Notes under the pieces: model-generated
Databases searched by the model: none
What the model was told of the DNA's origin: nothing
What the model saw: only the letters and a program-made list of their open reading frames with translations
Source of the DNA: Hydrangea macrophylla
Lineage: Eukaryota; Streptophyta; Magnoliopsida; Cornales; Hydrangeaceae
Assembly: GCA_033977485.1 (NCBI GenBank)
Contig: CM066983.1
Coordinates: forward strand, 64,714,010-64,778,009
Direction: 5' to 3'
Length of the DNA stretch: 64,000 nt
In this document: in pieces, positions 1-10,570 of the stretch
Layout of the letters: every line of letters starts with the position of its first letter
Position numbering within the stretch: position 1 is the stretch's first letter
Translations under genes and position numbers: made by a program

Positions 1-1145
1 AGCTCTTCTTTTCATGGATTTGGCAGTGACATACTTGATATCAAACTCAACCAACATCATGGTCCACCGGGAAATTCTACTAGTTAAAATAGGTTTTGCA
101 AATAGGTATTTAAGTGGGTCCATTCAGGAGATTAGGGGTACGGGAAAGGCTAACATGTAGTGCGTAAGACGACGGGTACACCAGACTAGGGCTCAACATG
201 CTTTCTCTAAGGGTGAATATTTCAGCTTGTATCCGGTCATCCTCTTGCTCAAATAATAAATGGCTCTTTCCACGTGCCTCTCTTCTCCTTCTTGGGCCAA
301 CATACACCCCATCGAATCTTCGGACACAGAGAAGTATAGTAATAAAGGTCTTCCAGGTAAGGGTGGTGATAAGACAGGCTTTGGACATAGTTTTTGATTT
401 TGTCAAAGGCTTGCTGGCATAGGATATCCCATTCGAACTTCTCTCATTTTCTAAGCAGTTTAAACAAAGGGTCATAGGTTAAAGTGAGTTTTGAGATAAA
501 GCGGCTTATGAACTATATTCTTCCCAAAAACCCCTTCAATTCCTTCTCATTCTTCAGTGGCTGCATTTCAACTATGGCCTTTATTTTGGTCGGGTCCACC
601 TCTATTCCCCTCTGAGTGATAAGGAATACAAATAGCTTTCCGGTGGTGACTCCGAAGGTGCACTTCTCTGGGTTCAACCTCATTCTGAATTCTCTAAACC
701 TTCTGAAGAACTTTCTCAACGCCTCCACGTGTCCTTTCCTCTATTTAGAATTCACAATCATATCGTCCACGTATACTTCTATCTCCTTGTGGATCATGTC
801 GTGCGGTAACATCATAGCAGGTCATTGGTATGTCGCGTCCGTGTTTTTGAGCCCAAATGGCATCACCCTATAGTAGTATGTACCCCACAGTGTGATGAAA
901 GTGGTTTTCTCCCTATCCTCTGGCGCCATTAGAATCTGGTTATAACTTGAGAACCCATCTATAAAAGATAGGAGTTCATGCCCCGCTGTATTGTCCACTA
1001 ATACATCAATGTGGGGTAAAGGGAAATCGTCCTTAGGGCTGGCTCTATTCAAATCCCGGAAGTCGACACAAATCCTAACATGACCGTCCTTTCTCAGAAC
1101 CGGCACAATATTGGCAATCCACTCTGGATACTTAGTGACCATCAA
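1..1145 (-). pseudogene. Ty3/gypsy pol remnant: reverse transcriptase and RNase H (Tat/Ogre-like)
   Basis: This is the 3' part of the minus-strand element whose LTR lies at 6374-8970. Reading right to left, 1145-822 gives the RT core with CVDFRDLNRASPKDD, FIDGFSSYNQI and MPFGLKN. The YVDD catalytic box sits near 770-755, and 728-513 gives the thumb region (LNPEKCTFGV, QRGIEVDPTKIKAI). Below about 500 a shifted, weak match to the RNase H region continues to the window edge. The frame is broken: TGA codons follow ATYQ (about 820) and a TAG follows YVDDMIVNSK (about 747). The wording of the RT motifs is that of the Tat/Ogre branch of plant gypsy elements. No function is expected; the integrase part lies outside the window. 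Confidence 0.88.
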
Positions 1146-2317
1146 GAATCTGGCTCCCAGTTGCTTTTAAACTTCCTCTTTAACCTTAAGTGCCCATTCA
1201 GGCCTCATTCGCCTTAATTTTTGTTTTATAGGTTTTGAGTTAGGGAAGATGGGGATATGGTGTTGGACTATTTCTGGATCGATACCTGGCATATCGCTAT
1301 AAGACCATGCAAAAGCATCTTTGAATTCATTTAATAGTGTGATCAATTCTCTACTTTCTTCATTACTAAGCGTAGACCAGTAAAACCATTTTGAGGATTA
1401 TCTTCATTTCCTAGATTAATCGTTAGAGTATCTTCAATGATTTTACATGCTGACTCTTTTCCTTTTTCAATTAATTTTTGCAATTTAATTGATATTTCAT
1501 GATCATCACAATCATCACATTCATTAAGCGCATTCAAGTAGGCAGAATTAGTCATACGTTCATTGATCTTGGTTTTGGGAGCGATTACAACAGACATAGA
1601 AATTGAAAGACGCCTCATTTGGGCAATTGCAGACTCTGGGTGTGGGGGATACCTATCACTAGACTCAAAAATCCACTCCTTCTTGCTTTCTCCTCCTAGC
1701 TCAGTAAAGAAGCATTCTTCCTGACCCTCTGTCTTCGTAATTTCTTCCATTTCTTTTTTTTTTTTTCTGGTTCTCTTCATCATCCCCTTATCTTCTTCTT
1801 GTGTATCTTCCACTAATCCCACAACATATTCTTCTCTGCCTTTGTCTTCCATGACCCCTTCTTGGCCCATTTCCTCGGTTCCTGTGCTTTCTTTGCCCAA
1901 TAGGTTCTTCATTACTGAGCCATCTAGCACACCAATCCAATCTTTAGCAATAGCTGACTTCATGGGCGCTTGCAGATATGGATCTTGGTACGCAGAAAAT
2001 TCATGGGGAAAGAAGATCTCAAACCCTAGTTTCAAACAATTGTCTTTTTGATCCACCCATGGTTCTGGAATGCCACAAAAAGGGAAATCCTTTCCCTCCT
2101 TCACAAAGTATCCATTGAGCGTCTTCTGGTAAGGGTCCAAAGGTGCATCAACTGCTTTCTTCTTCTCTTTCAATTCCTTCTTTGATGGTTGATAACCCAG
2201 ACTATGAGTGTGAGTCTGAGTGGGAATTCTTGAAAATTCTGGCAGACCTTGATGATTCTTACCCAATCCCATACCTGGGAAGAAAACCATCTTTTTCATA
2301 ATCCCGGCGACCAATGG
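1146..2317 (-). pseudogene. Ogre-like spacer coding region between protease and RT
   Basis: An open stretch (2317 down to 1343) encodes a lysine/glutamate-rich polypeptide. It begins with a glycine-rich segment (FFPGMGLGKNHQGLPEF) and continues through GYQPSKKELKEKKK, PFCGIPEPWVD and a very acidic/basic middle (KRTRKKKKEMEE). This kind of low-complexity linker lies between protease and reverse transcriptase in Tat/Ogre gag-pol proteins. I recognise it by position and by the GMGLGK segment, not by a known enzymatic motif. The stretch 1342-1146 links it to the RT without a clean frame. Upstream it is split from the protease part by the LINE at 2318-2773, across which the element's reading frame continues exactly. 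Confidence 0.6.
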
Positions 2318-2773
2318 GCTCACATAACCAAACCAAACCAAGCCTTGTGTCCCAATCAATTGGGGTCGGCTGCATGAATCCTTTTTCTCCATTTTGCACG
2401 ATCAAGAGCTATATGCTCATTTAATTTATATATATTCATATCTTGTTGCACTATATATTCCCAAGTTAGTCTAGGTCTGCCTCTCCCTCTAACCATTCCA
2501 GGCACTACGATCTTATCACTCTTTCGCACAGCTGCATCTACAGGTCTTCGTTGCACATGGCCGAACCATCTAGGTCTATTCTCCATCAACTTATCCTCAA
2601 TATGTGTTACTCCTACAGTCTCTCGAATGTACTTATTTCTAATTCTATCTTTCCTAGTCTTACCACACATCCATCTTAGCATCCTCATCTCTGCTACACT
2701 TACTTTTATAATGTGTTGTTTCTTAGTTTCCCAACACTCTATCCCGTAGAGCATAGCATATTGATCAAAAATA
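2318..2773 (-). mobile_element. 5'-truncated RTE-type LINE, C-terminal end of ORF
   Basis: The minus-strand ORF (2754-2356) encodes the C-terminus of a plant RTE-like LINE: an AMLYGIECW stretch, MRMLRWMCGKTRKDRIRN, a GHVQRRP segment and the final AKWRKRIHAADPN. The 3' end, reading minus, is the conserved tail (ATTGATTGGGACACAAGG) followed by a short TTGGT-type repeat, as in plant RTE elements. The copy is cut off at its 5' side, which is usual for LINE insertions. The flanks share CAATGG (2312-2317 and 2774-2779), a plausible short target duplication. Removing the insert leaves the host element's reading frame continuous across the junction, which fixes the boundaries well. It is a dead copy. 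Confidence 0.85.
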
Positions 2774-3464
2774 CAATGGCAGGAACTCTCTCTGCTTCTC
2801 TCCCTCCAACATGTTGATAAACTCGAATCCTCCCAGACTTATCTCTTCTTCCTGAAATTGTACCTCTAGAATTAGCGCACTTGATGATGCTTCAGATGGA
2901 CGCACCCAACTATCCCCGAGAATGTCACAAACCTTGCTCTTCTAGACACATTTGACTTTCTGATTAATCATAGATGGTATGGCACCCAAACTATCCAAGT
3001 ACAGCCTTCCTAGTAGCAAATTAAAAGAAACAGGGATGTCAATGACCTAGAATGCTTCTTTGTTCAAAGGCCCGGTAGCGAGGTGGAGAAGAATACACGT
3101 TTAGAACAGAACCATTGTGAACAAGGCAAGCAGGTACAGTGTTTTCTATGCATTCTATAGTGACATACAATAGTTTATTATGAACGGGCCCTCCCGGAGG
3201 TAGATCATCTGATGAAAAGGTAATAACCAAAGTTGGAATTCTGTCAATCATTCCTACGAGGTCCTCTGGTACTGTGCCAATGGAAACATCAGACTAATTT
3301 AGAGCATCAAGGACTGCCTGCTTGTGGCGCTTAGATGCGATCAACAAACCCTATATGGTGATATTGGCCTGGGTTTTCTTCAGTTGCTTCAAAACCCTAT
3401 ATTCCTCTTCTTCTTTATTCATCTTCTCTTTTCCCTTGTCCAATTCCCTCACTGGGTGATCTTT
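2774..3464 (-). pseudogene. Ty3/gypsy aspartic protease region, catalytic Asp lost
   Basis: Reading minus from about 3300, the ORF 3251-3039 contains TFSSDDLPPGGPVHNK and then CLVHNGSVLNV. This aligns with the Ogre-type protease pattern in which the active site reads V-D-N-G-S-x-L-N-V. The catalytic aspartate codon is here CAC (His) at 3119-3117, so the enzyme would be inactive. Further 3', the frame at about 2910-2774 (including EEEISLGGFEFINMLEG) belongs to the linker that resumes after the LINE. Stops and frame changes occur throughout. The gag C-terminus lies upstream (higher coordinates). Confidence 0.72.
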
Positions 3465-5180
3465 TTATAGCTCATGTGGTTTGAAGTGTCGGCCTGATCG
3501 GGTAAGATGGCTGATTTCTTCCTTTGCCCAAAAACCGTCGATTTTTGAAATGACTTTCAAATTCTCCTTCTTGGTTTCTATCTCTTCGTCACTCATATAC
3601 CACAGGTCATCTTTTGCTTGACCTACATCGATATTGTTAGTCTCTTGAACCCACCAATTTGCTTTCTTTGACGTTCCCTCTCCACATCCTCTTGACGGAT
3701 TCCCCGTAGTACAGATTATCAGTTCTTTCGGCAGCTGATATGGCTTCCTTGGTCTCCTAGATTTAGTGATTAGCCTAGATGGATTGAAGGTTATCTCTAG
3801 TATCCCCAACAAATAAAGGCCTTGTGGCGGTGGTACAACATGATGATTCAGTAGCGGATTTTTGGTAACATTGGGAGTTTTGACAGGGGCTCGGATATTA
3901 CCTTGTTATCAATGAGGTCCTAGATTTCATGCCTTAGCCTTGTGCACCAATCCGTAGAGTAACCCTTTTGTTGGTGAAATTTGCAATAGAGATCTTCTTG
4001 GAAGCTTGGCAAAAGCAGACTTGGTAAAGGTCGAGCTTCAAACAGGCGAAGATGCCCTTTCGCCGTTAGCCTATCGAGAACAGTTGACAGTGATACCCCC
4101 AAATCTGAAAAACTTCCTTTGTTGTTTGTCCCCTCCTCTTCTCGGTGTTATGTCAAATTTTCTTTCCAGTCCACTAAATGTGTTGACATCGGTGGGGCTA
4201 GAGTGACCCCCCGAATGTCCTCCATTTGATCCATAGTTCGGCCTTCTATACCGATTCAGTTGTTCTTCTTTCTTGATTACCCCTTCTTGGATTGCATCTT
4301 CTATCCTCGTTTTCACGTCAAAGACTTCAGCGAAAGTGTTGATCGACTGAAGCATCATTTTTTCCTGATACACGGGCTATAGGTTCTTCATTAACATTCA
4401 GATTTGATCTTTTTCGGACGGCCTCTATACCATCTTGGCTGCCTTTCCCCTCCATCTGCTTAAGTATTCAGTGAATGATTCTTTGTTCCCTTACCTGGTG
4501 GTTTCCAAATCTTGGACGGTAACATCTAAGTCTTGGTTGTACTCATATTGTACCACAAATGCTTTGATCACCTCCTCTCAAACCATAGTTTTGCTTGGTT
4601 CAAGTGTGAGATACCAAGACAGAGCAGCCCTAGTTGAAGTCTGCTGAAATAAGATGACCATCATGGTAGTGCTCAATCCGCTAGGGTGGAAGACCCCGAT
4701 ACACATCCTGTGAGGATTCCCTGTCCCATCAAACTTATCAAAAACTGGCATTTTAAAACCAACAAGCAGCGTCTCACGGACCCCATTGTACAGACCTTCT
4801 AACTCCATCACATAAGTGTCGACCTCCTGAGCCTTACACATCACCCTTTCTAGTTTCTCTATCTTCTCGGTCACTATCCTCTCTTTGTCAGTCTTTTCCC
4901 TTTCCACCCTTTCCCTTTCTACTCTGGTAACCTCGGCCCTTGGCATCTCTGGGTCATCATACCAACCTTCTTCCCTAATTGGTGGATCATTGATTGGTGG
5001 ATATACAACCGGTGGCGGGCGTGATATTGCTTCTATCATGACCATCATTCGGTTCATATTCTCAGCCTGTCGCCTCATCTGTTCTGCTTGTTGTTCTACC
5101 AGTGTCCTTAATTCTGCTACTTCCCCAATATTCCTTTCGTCTGCCATCTCAGTGTTTCCTTCCTTTCTTACTAACCTCAC
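3465..5180 (-). pseudogene. Ty3/gypsy gag remnant (Tat/Ogre-like)
   Basis: Gag pieces lie in order on the minus strand. The N-terminal part (5180-4578) starts near MADERNIGEVAELRTLVEQQ and has an E/R-rich coiled-coil-like helix (REKTDKERIVTEKIEKLERV), then the capsid-type end FDKFDGTGNPHRM and RAALSWYLTLEPS. The segment 4373-4071 carries KEEQLNRYRRPNYGSNGG. The segment 4102-3920 carries the Cys/His segment YCKFHQQKGYSTDWC, which resembles the nucleocapsid motif of this lineage. The segment 3812-3465 is the linker into protease. At least three frame changes separate them. The product would have been the structural protein of the particle; this copy cannot make it. Confidence 0.75.
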
Positions 5181-6320
5181 TGTGGGACCTCTAAACCAGA
5201 CCGTGCCCGAGCTTGATGCTATTTTTTCCCTACAAAAGAATTTTTAATGACTTTATTTCATTTTATAATAATTTTGAAAGATACCTGGTGAAACCTTTTT
5301 TTATGAATGGTTCATATGTCACACGGATGCAATGCATGTGTGTGTATGCCTACTCTGTATGCAAAAGAAAGAGAAAATTCTAGCCCTAACAAATAGTCAC
5401 ATAAGCATATAAAATCCTTACTCATTTCAAATGCGCTAATTTCACCTCTCATTGTGATCCTCACTATCCTTTCAAAGGTCAGATGTTCAAAATTTTTCGA
5501 AAAGCATTTCTTTAAATGATGAGATCTTGCAAAACAATTTGAATCTTTTATGTGAAAACATTTCTCAATAAAGACGATTTTTTAAAAAATGTTCTTTTGA
5601 AAAGTGTTTCTCCCTCAAACAATTCTCAATATACTTTAACAAAGATTAGTGAACTCCAAAGATCTTTTAAAAGAGCAATTAAATGCTTTGAATGAAGATA
5701 TCAAGAATCTGTTTACTTTCAAAGACGGATTTAAAACTCTTTGGGTAGAAGGATCACATGATTGGGTTAGCGCAGTACTTTTCATGAATTTAGATACATA
5801 CAAGGTCAATGATGCTTAACTAACGGGACACAAGAGATGTAATCTTATAATAAGAATCAAGTGAGTTCCTAAATGCCATGGGGCATGAAGAGGAATTGCT
5901 CAAAACTGATTAAGAGGTTACACATCTTTTATTAAACAAGTATCGTCATCATCTTAAGTAATCCCTTCTGGGCATACAAATCATCCTAGCACATAATCCT
6001 AATCAAGAATTGATTTCCTATGATTTGAAAGGTTCTATAAAAACTACCATGCAAAGGCCAGGTTTTGGTTAAATAAGGGACCCTTGACACACACCCGGTA
6101 GGATGTTTTATATACCAACACATGGTACGAGATCAAGGGTGATCACACAATCCCATGATGGCTTAACAGATCGGGTTGCCCTGAGTCTCCAAGGTCATAG
6201 TTCTGTGCAATCGACTAGCTAGACATGCAAGTGCAATGCAACGGGCACACAAAAATTAATTAATTTGATCAAAATGATGCTTTCAAGTCTAATCCTTGAG
6301 AGAACCCAAAATCAGAAATT
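5181..6320 (-). other. 5' untranslated leader of the minus-strand Tat/Ogre-like element
   Basis: This lies between the primer site (6321-6370) and the gag start near 5180 on the minus strand. No ORF or recognised motif is present; composition is AT-rich. Long leaders are usual for this lineage. Confidence 0.6.
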
Positions 6321-6370
6321 CTGGTCTGCGAAACCATAGATTCGGGGTTCGATCCCCAGTAAAGTCGCCA
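6321..6370 (-). other. Primer binding site matching the 3' half of tRNA-Arg
   Basis: On the plus strand this reads like the 3' half of a plant tRNA-Arg, including the terminal CCA (GGTTCGATCCCCAG, then AAAGTCGCCA). The minus strand is therefore complementary to the tRNA and starts TGGCGACTTTACTGGGGA, three bases after the LTR end. Set against tRNA-Arg(ACG) as I remember it, 44 of 50 positions agree, and the match reaches back into the anticodon arm. An ordinary PBS needs only about 10-18 nt. It is not a tRNA gene, since the 5' half is absent. Confidence 0.8.
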
Positions 6371-6373
6371 GAT

Positions 6374-8970
6374 TGTGGATATCAGAATTTTCCTACCCAC
6401 AACTTTTTTTATGTAAAACATTTTCAAATTCTAATTCAAAAACACGAGTTGCCACTTAATTTTTAAAGGGAAATTAAGAAACCATTTTAAAGCAAATTGA
6501 TTTTTTTGGAAACTAGAGATAAACTAGGTCCGGGGATTATGGAATGAGAGAGGAAGGAGCCCGACGGACTAAAACACCCTCTCTCAACCTATCTCACAAT
6601 AGGCCTCTACTCAATATCCTTTTAATTAAATTACTAATCTAAATGTGCCCTCGACTAATAGATATGTATACATATACATTACAAAAGCATGTCTAAAAGG
6701 ATGTAAGATTGCAAATGAGAAAATATCACTCAAAACCATATATTTCAATTAGCAAACAGTATGATGTGCATTTAAGAAACTAGAGAACTTACCTGGGGTC
6801 AGCTGCGATATTGAAACGTGCATTGCATACAAAAATAGGAAATCCTAATAAAAGGCTCTCTGATCACATATATACACATAAGGTAATACCTAATTCTAAG
6901 GTATCGCACATGAGGTCGAAAAATCAATAAAATTAAGAAATTGAATAAGCTAAAGAGGGGGTTTGAGAAATCATACCTTAATAGCGCTACAAAACAAAGG
7001 GTTAGTCCACATGCTTCAAACAAGATATCAAATAATTAATCCTAAGCTTCTAGCTTAAATATATCAAGTATGAAAGAATTGGCATAATTATGAATTCTTA
7101 GTACAAAGTGGACTCCAATTACAAGTATAAATCTATATGGGTGAATACATGAAAATGAACAAGAGTAAGCTACGAAGTTATTCATTGATTTGGATCTTTT
7201 AACCTTTGAATTCAAGTTTAACTAATCATTATTAAAGCATGGTTTAAACCCTAGAACATAGAAAGGTTATTTGAACTATTATTTACAATGTTTACCAAAT
7301 CTGTCCAAAAACTCAAAAAATTATAGAGAGAAAATCAAAACATCAAAAATTGATAAAGCATAGTTTTCATGGTTTGATGTCAATGAATTTTGGACACAAG
7401 ATGCTTCTATAAGTCTAGTTTCCAACCCAAACAGAAAAATCAAAGATCAACTATTCAATCTCTGAAAATTAGACAAACACTAGGCTTCACTCAGAAATTT
7501 GCAACTCTCTATCCAGAGATCTTGTACGATTTTTTAAAAATAGTAAAAAATCAGAAATGCTTTGATCATTTTAGGGTATCTCCCAACACATTAAACTACC
7601 CAGTAAAAGCCAAGAATACTTGATTAAAGCTCTGATTCATTCATTTCAAGAAGGTGTTGCTGTTCTGAAACTCTGGACAGATTGTTATTACTTCACAAAA
7701 CCCAAGACCAAACCACTTTAAACATGAAATCTCATTAAAACAAAAATCGTAGTGGTAAAACTTTGTGTTATTGATAATCTCCAGTTGGTTTCATTTGATT
7801 CGAACGGTTCATTATTTAACTAAAAATCTTTGATAAAAAATGGTTAGTGAACTCACTGCACCTTTTGTCGAATGTACCTTTCACTTGTTAACAATGGCTA
7901 TCATGCCATTGTGTTTGGCTTAGCCTAAATTATTTTTCCTCCCACTTGGTGGTCCTTGGAAACTAATGACACTTGTATTTATAGACCTCAATGAAGTATG
8001 AAGGAACTTCAGGAAACCTCAAAATAATGAACTTAAACCATGATGGTAGGTTTAGATTCATTGTCCAAACATATAAATATCAACCTTAGCCCTCTCATGA
8101 AGCATGAGTTCACAAGAAGATTAAGGGATTTCATGTCTAAGGGGCTCAAGAAAGACATGGAAAGTCTTACGAGTCCTAAGAGATGATTATAATCAGAGAA
8201 AAGAAAAGAAAAGGGAACCAAGACTCAAGTAATATCTAGATTAACTTCATGATTTATTCAACCTTAAACCTAAGGCTATTTTGATCCAAATCAAGAAATA
8301 GAAGTTCAATCACAATATTGATATGTAATGGGAAAACAAAGGAATTTTGAAATCTAAGCCAAGATACTAACCAACTCAAGATCTTTTGTAATGGGATATT
8401 CATCCCCTATATATAGGCAATTTTTAAAGGGGTATTTCAGTATTTTCACACTAAAAACCCTAATTTTGGATGTCCTTTTGAAGGTACAAACATACTATTG
8501 CAAAGCTGGATGACATAAAAATACGGCACTCGGTGGAGATGGATGTGGCACTCACTGACAACCGTCGCAGCATTCAATGAATGCTGGTCTGGCACTCAAT
8601 GAATGCCATGGACAACTCCTCAGACTACCGCCTTTTTTGGAATTCTGATTTTTGTGGTATTGGATGGCTTTTCGCGGTTCTCACTGACTGCCGTTGCGGC
8701 ACTTACCAACTGCCGTGCGACAATCCGGGAGTGCCGCACCGGCAACCCGAGAGTGCCGCAGATATAATCCATGTGCCGTTTTTTTTTTCTTTCTATTTTT
8801 CCTTTTCTCTCTCTCTTTTATTCTTTTCTCTCTTTTGTTTGAATTGAAGAGCCTTTAAAAGAGCTTGGATTAACTTTTGGAAGTCCTAGATAAGTTAGAC
8901 ATTGTCATCATCAGATCTTAGAGGTAACGCTTCCCTATTCCGACATCTGGTCAAAATCGTGGTGTCTACA
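6374..8970 (-). repeat. Long LTR (about 2.6 kb) of the Tat/Ogre-like element
   Basis: In minus orientation the LTR starts TGTAGACACCACGATTTTGA at 8970 and ends ATATCCACA at 6374. It is bounded by TG...CA with short inverted ends (TGTAGA/TCCACA). The primer site follows three bases after its 3' end. It holds no convincing ORF. Around 8520-8760 it contains repeated words such as GCACTCACTGA and the palindrome GCATTCAATGAATGC. The partner LTR would lie to the left of the window. A G-rich tract also abuts the outer (8971) side, see the separate entry. Confidence 0.78.
8406..8417 (-). promoter_or_regulatory. Candidate TATA box in the Tat/Ogre-like LTR
   Basis: CCTATATATAGG is a perfect TATA-type palindrome inside the LTR, about 550 bp from its 5' end. 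As it reads the same on both strands, orientation rests on the element's minus polarity. Confidence 0.45.
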
Positions 8971-9000
8971 GTGACCCCCCCCCCCCCCCCTCCCCATTTT
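8971..9000 (-). other. Polypurine tract abutting the LTR
   Basis: On the minus strand the sequence reads AAAATGGGGA, then sixteen G, then TCAC, directly before the LTR start TGTAGACACC. This resembles the tract AAAATGGGGGGCAGC used by the young Tat/Retand element at 44259-44273. A PPT here would make the LTR the 3' LTR of a copy extending to higher coordinates, while its other side has a PBS. Confidence 0.55.
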
Positions 9001-10570
9001 TGTTTTTGGTTTTGAGCATGCCTAGGCAAGTTCCTTCTTTTGTAGAGCCATCGATGATATTCTCGGTCTAGTCTACACTCCTTCATGGTGTTTGGGTCCT
9101 CGGGACTCGAACCCTGTGGGTGTTGGTTGTTTTATAAGCGTCATTGACGCGAGTTTGTTTTTATTTTATTTCTTAAAAAAATGTGTTGAATGCCCTTCAT
9201 TGTTTTTATTACTGTAGTAATGCAGAGAGGCATTTGACCGATCTAGTTTCACCATTCGAGCGGTAGAGTATGATGGCATTTGTTAATTCAAGGTAATGGG
9301 GTGTTGGACCGGTCGAACCTTCTCGTTCGACCGGTCGAGGAGGTTGAGTCTTTTAAAATTCAATGCAGAAAGGTATTCAACCATTTGACGGGGCCCATCC
9401 GACCGGTCAAACGAGCGCGGGCCCATCCGACCGGTTGAACCAGCGTGGACTGTTTAAAAACCATTTTTCCCTCTTTTATTTTTATTTCTCTATCTCGCTC
9501 TCTACTGCGATCTATATCTCTCTCTCCCCTCCGCCTCCACCACCTCCGGCCACCCACAACCACAAAACCCTCAATAATGCCCACCACAACCACTCTTCCG
9601 GCCACCTACACACCCTGACCCTAATCCTCATCATGTCCCCTCTCTGTGATCTCTATCTCTTACTTCCTCCAGTGCCACAGAGCTCCTCCTAAGGCTTGCA
9701 TAGTTCCACATTCTCTCCCCATCTCTTGGTCTTCACTTGATCCTTCTCGAGGTATGAAACCCCAGTCCCTTTTTGGTTTTGGAATTTTCCTTTTCAATTA
9801 AGACATTTAGGTTTAATGATGAAATTTTGGGTACCATTTTGGGTTGCATTTCCATTGGGGATTTCATTTCAAAATTCATGGCCCCAATCTCTTCATTTTC
9901 ACTTTCTATTTTAGGATTTTGGGGGCATTCTGGTTTGAGCCATGGATTCATATTTTTTAAAGATAGGAAGTGGTTCCCCCATGCTTTTATTTATTTAATT
10001 TTTTTTAAATTCCCATAATGATGGTGGTGCTTTGTTTATGAGTGTGGGGGCAATGCAATGTCGAATTGGGATTGTTTAATTTCAAAGTGGGGATTTCATC
10101 TCTAAATCCATAGTTCCCAATTTTCAAATCTTTTCATGGATACAATCACGTCATTTTCCACTTCCCCCTAGCCCTACAAGCTTCAAACATTTTATAAACA
10201 AGGGTTCAGGCTGAGACTTGTTTAACGATTTTGGGGCAATGTAGTTTCACTTTCCCAGTCCTAACATGCATTAAAGCTTATCAAGTATTCAAAGTTGGTG
10301 TGTTCATTTTGTGCCTACCACTTGCTCATTTATATGCCCCTTGGTTTGACCCATTTTGCAATTGCATAAGTTTGACCACCTACACTTCCTTATTATAATT
10401 AGAACTTCAAATTTCTACAAGGAAGTGTACGCTCGCATAGTGTGTGCCAAGTAGTTGTCCCAATCTTTTGACGATATGTACGAGCACTTGATCACAGATA
10501 TTTGTGTAATTACGGATTATTTCATTGCGTTACCTTGTGCTAATTCTTCTTACTATTTTCTTTATAGGTT
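9001..10570. other. Non-coding stretch with ACCGGT palindrome cluster
   Basis: No coding sequence is recognised. At 9305-9440 the palindrome GACCGGTC (as TTGACCGGTCGAAC-type words) occurs four times at 25-65 bp spacing, with looser variants near 9231 and 9375. A pyrimidine-rich run and CT repeats follow (9470-9540). By position it may be the upstream region of the plus-strand ORF at 10571, that is, the 3' untranslated side of a Tat/Ogre-like copy. Confidence 0.5.

Noticed and set aside
6321..6370. A tRNA-Arg gene on the plus strand
   Set aside because: Only the 3' half is present, including a genomic CCA, directly next to an LTR end. It is a primer binding site.
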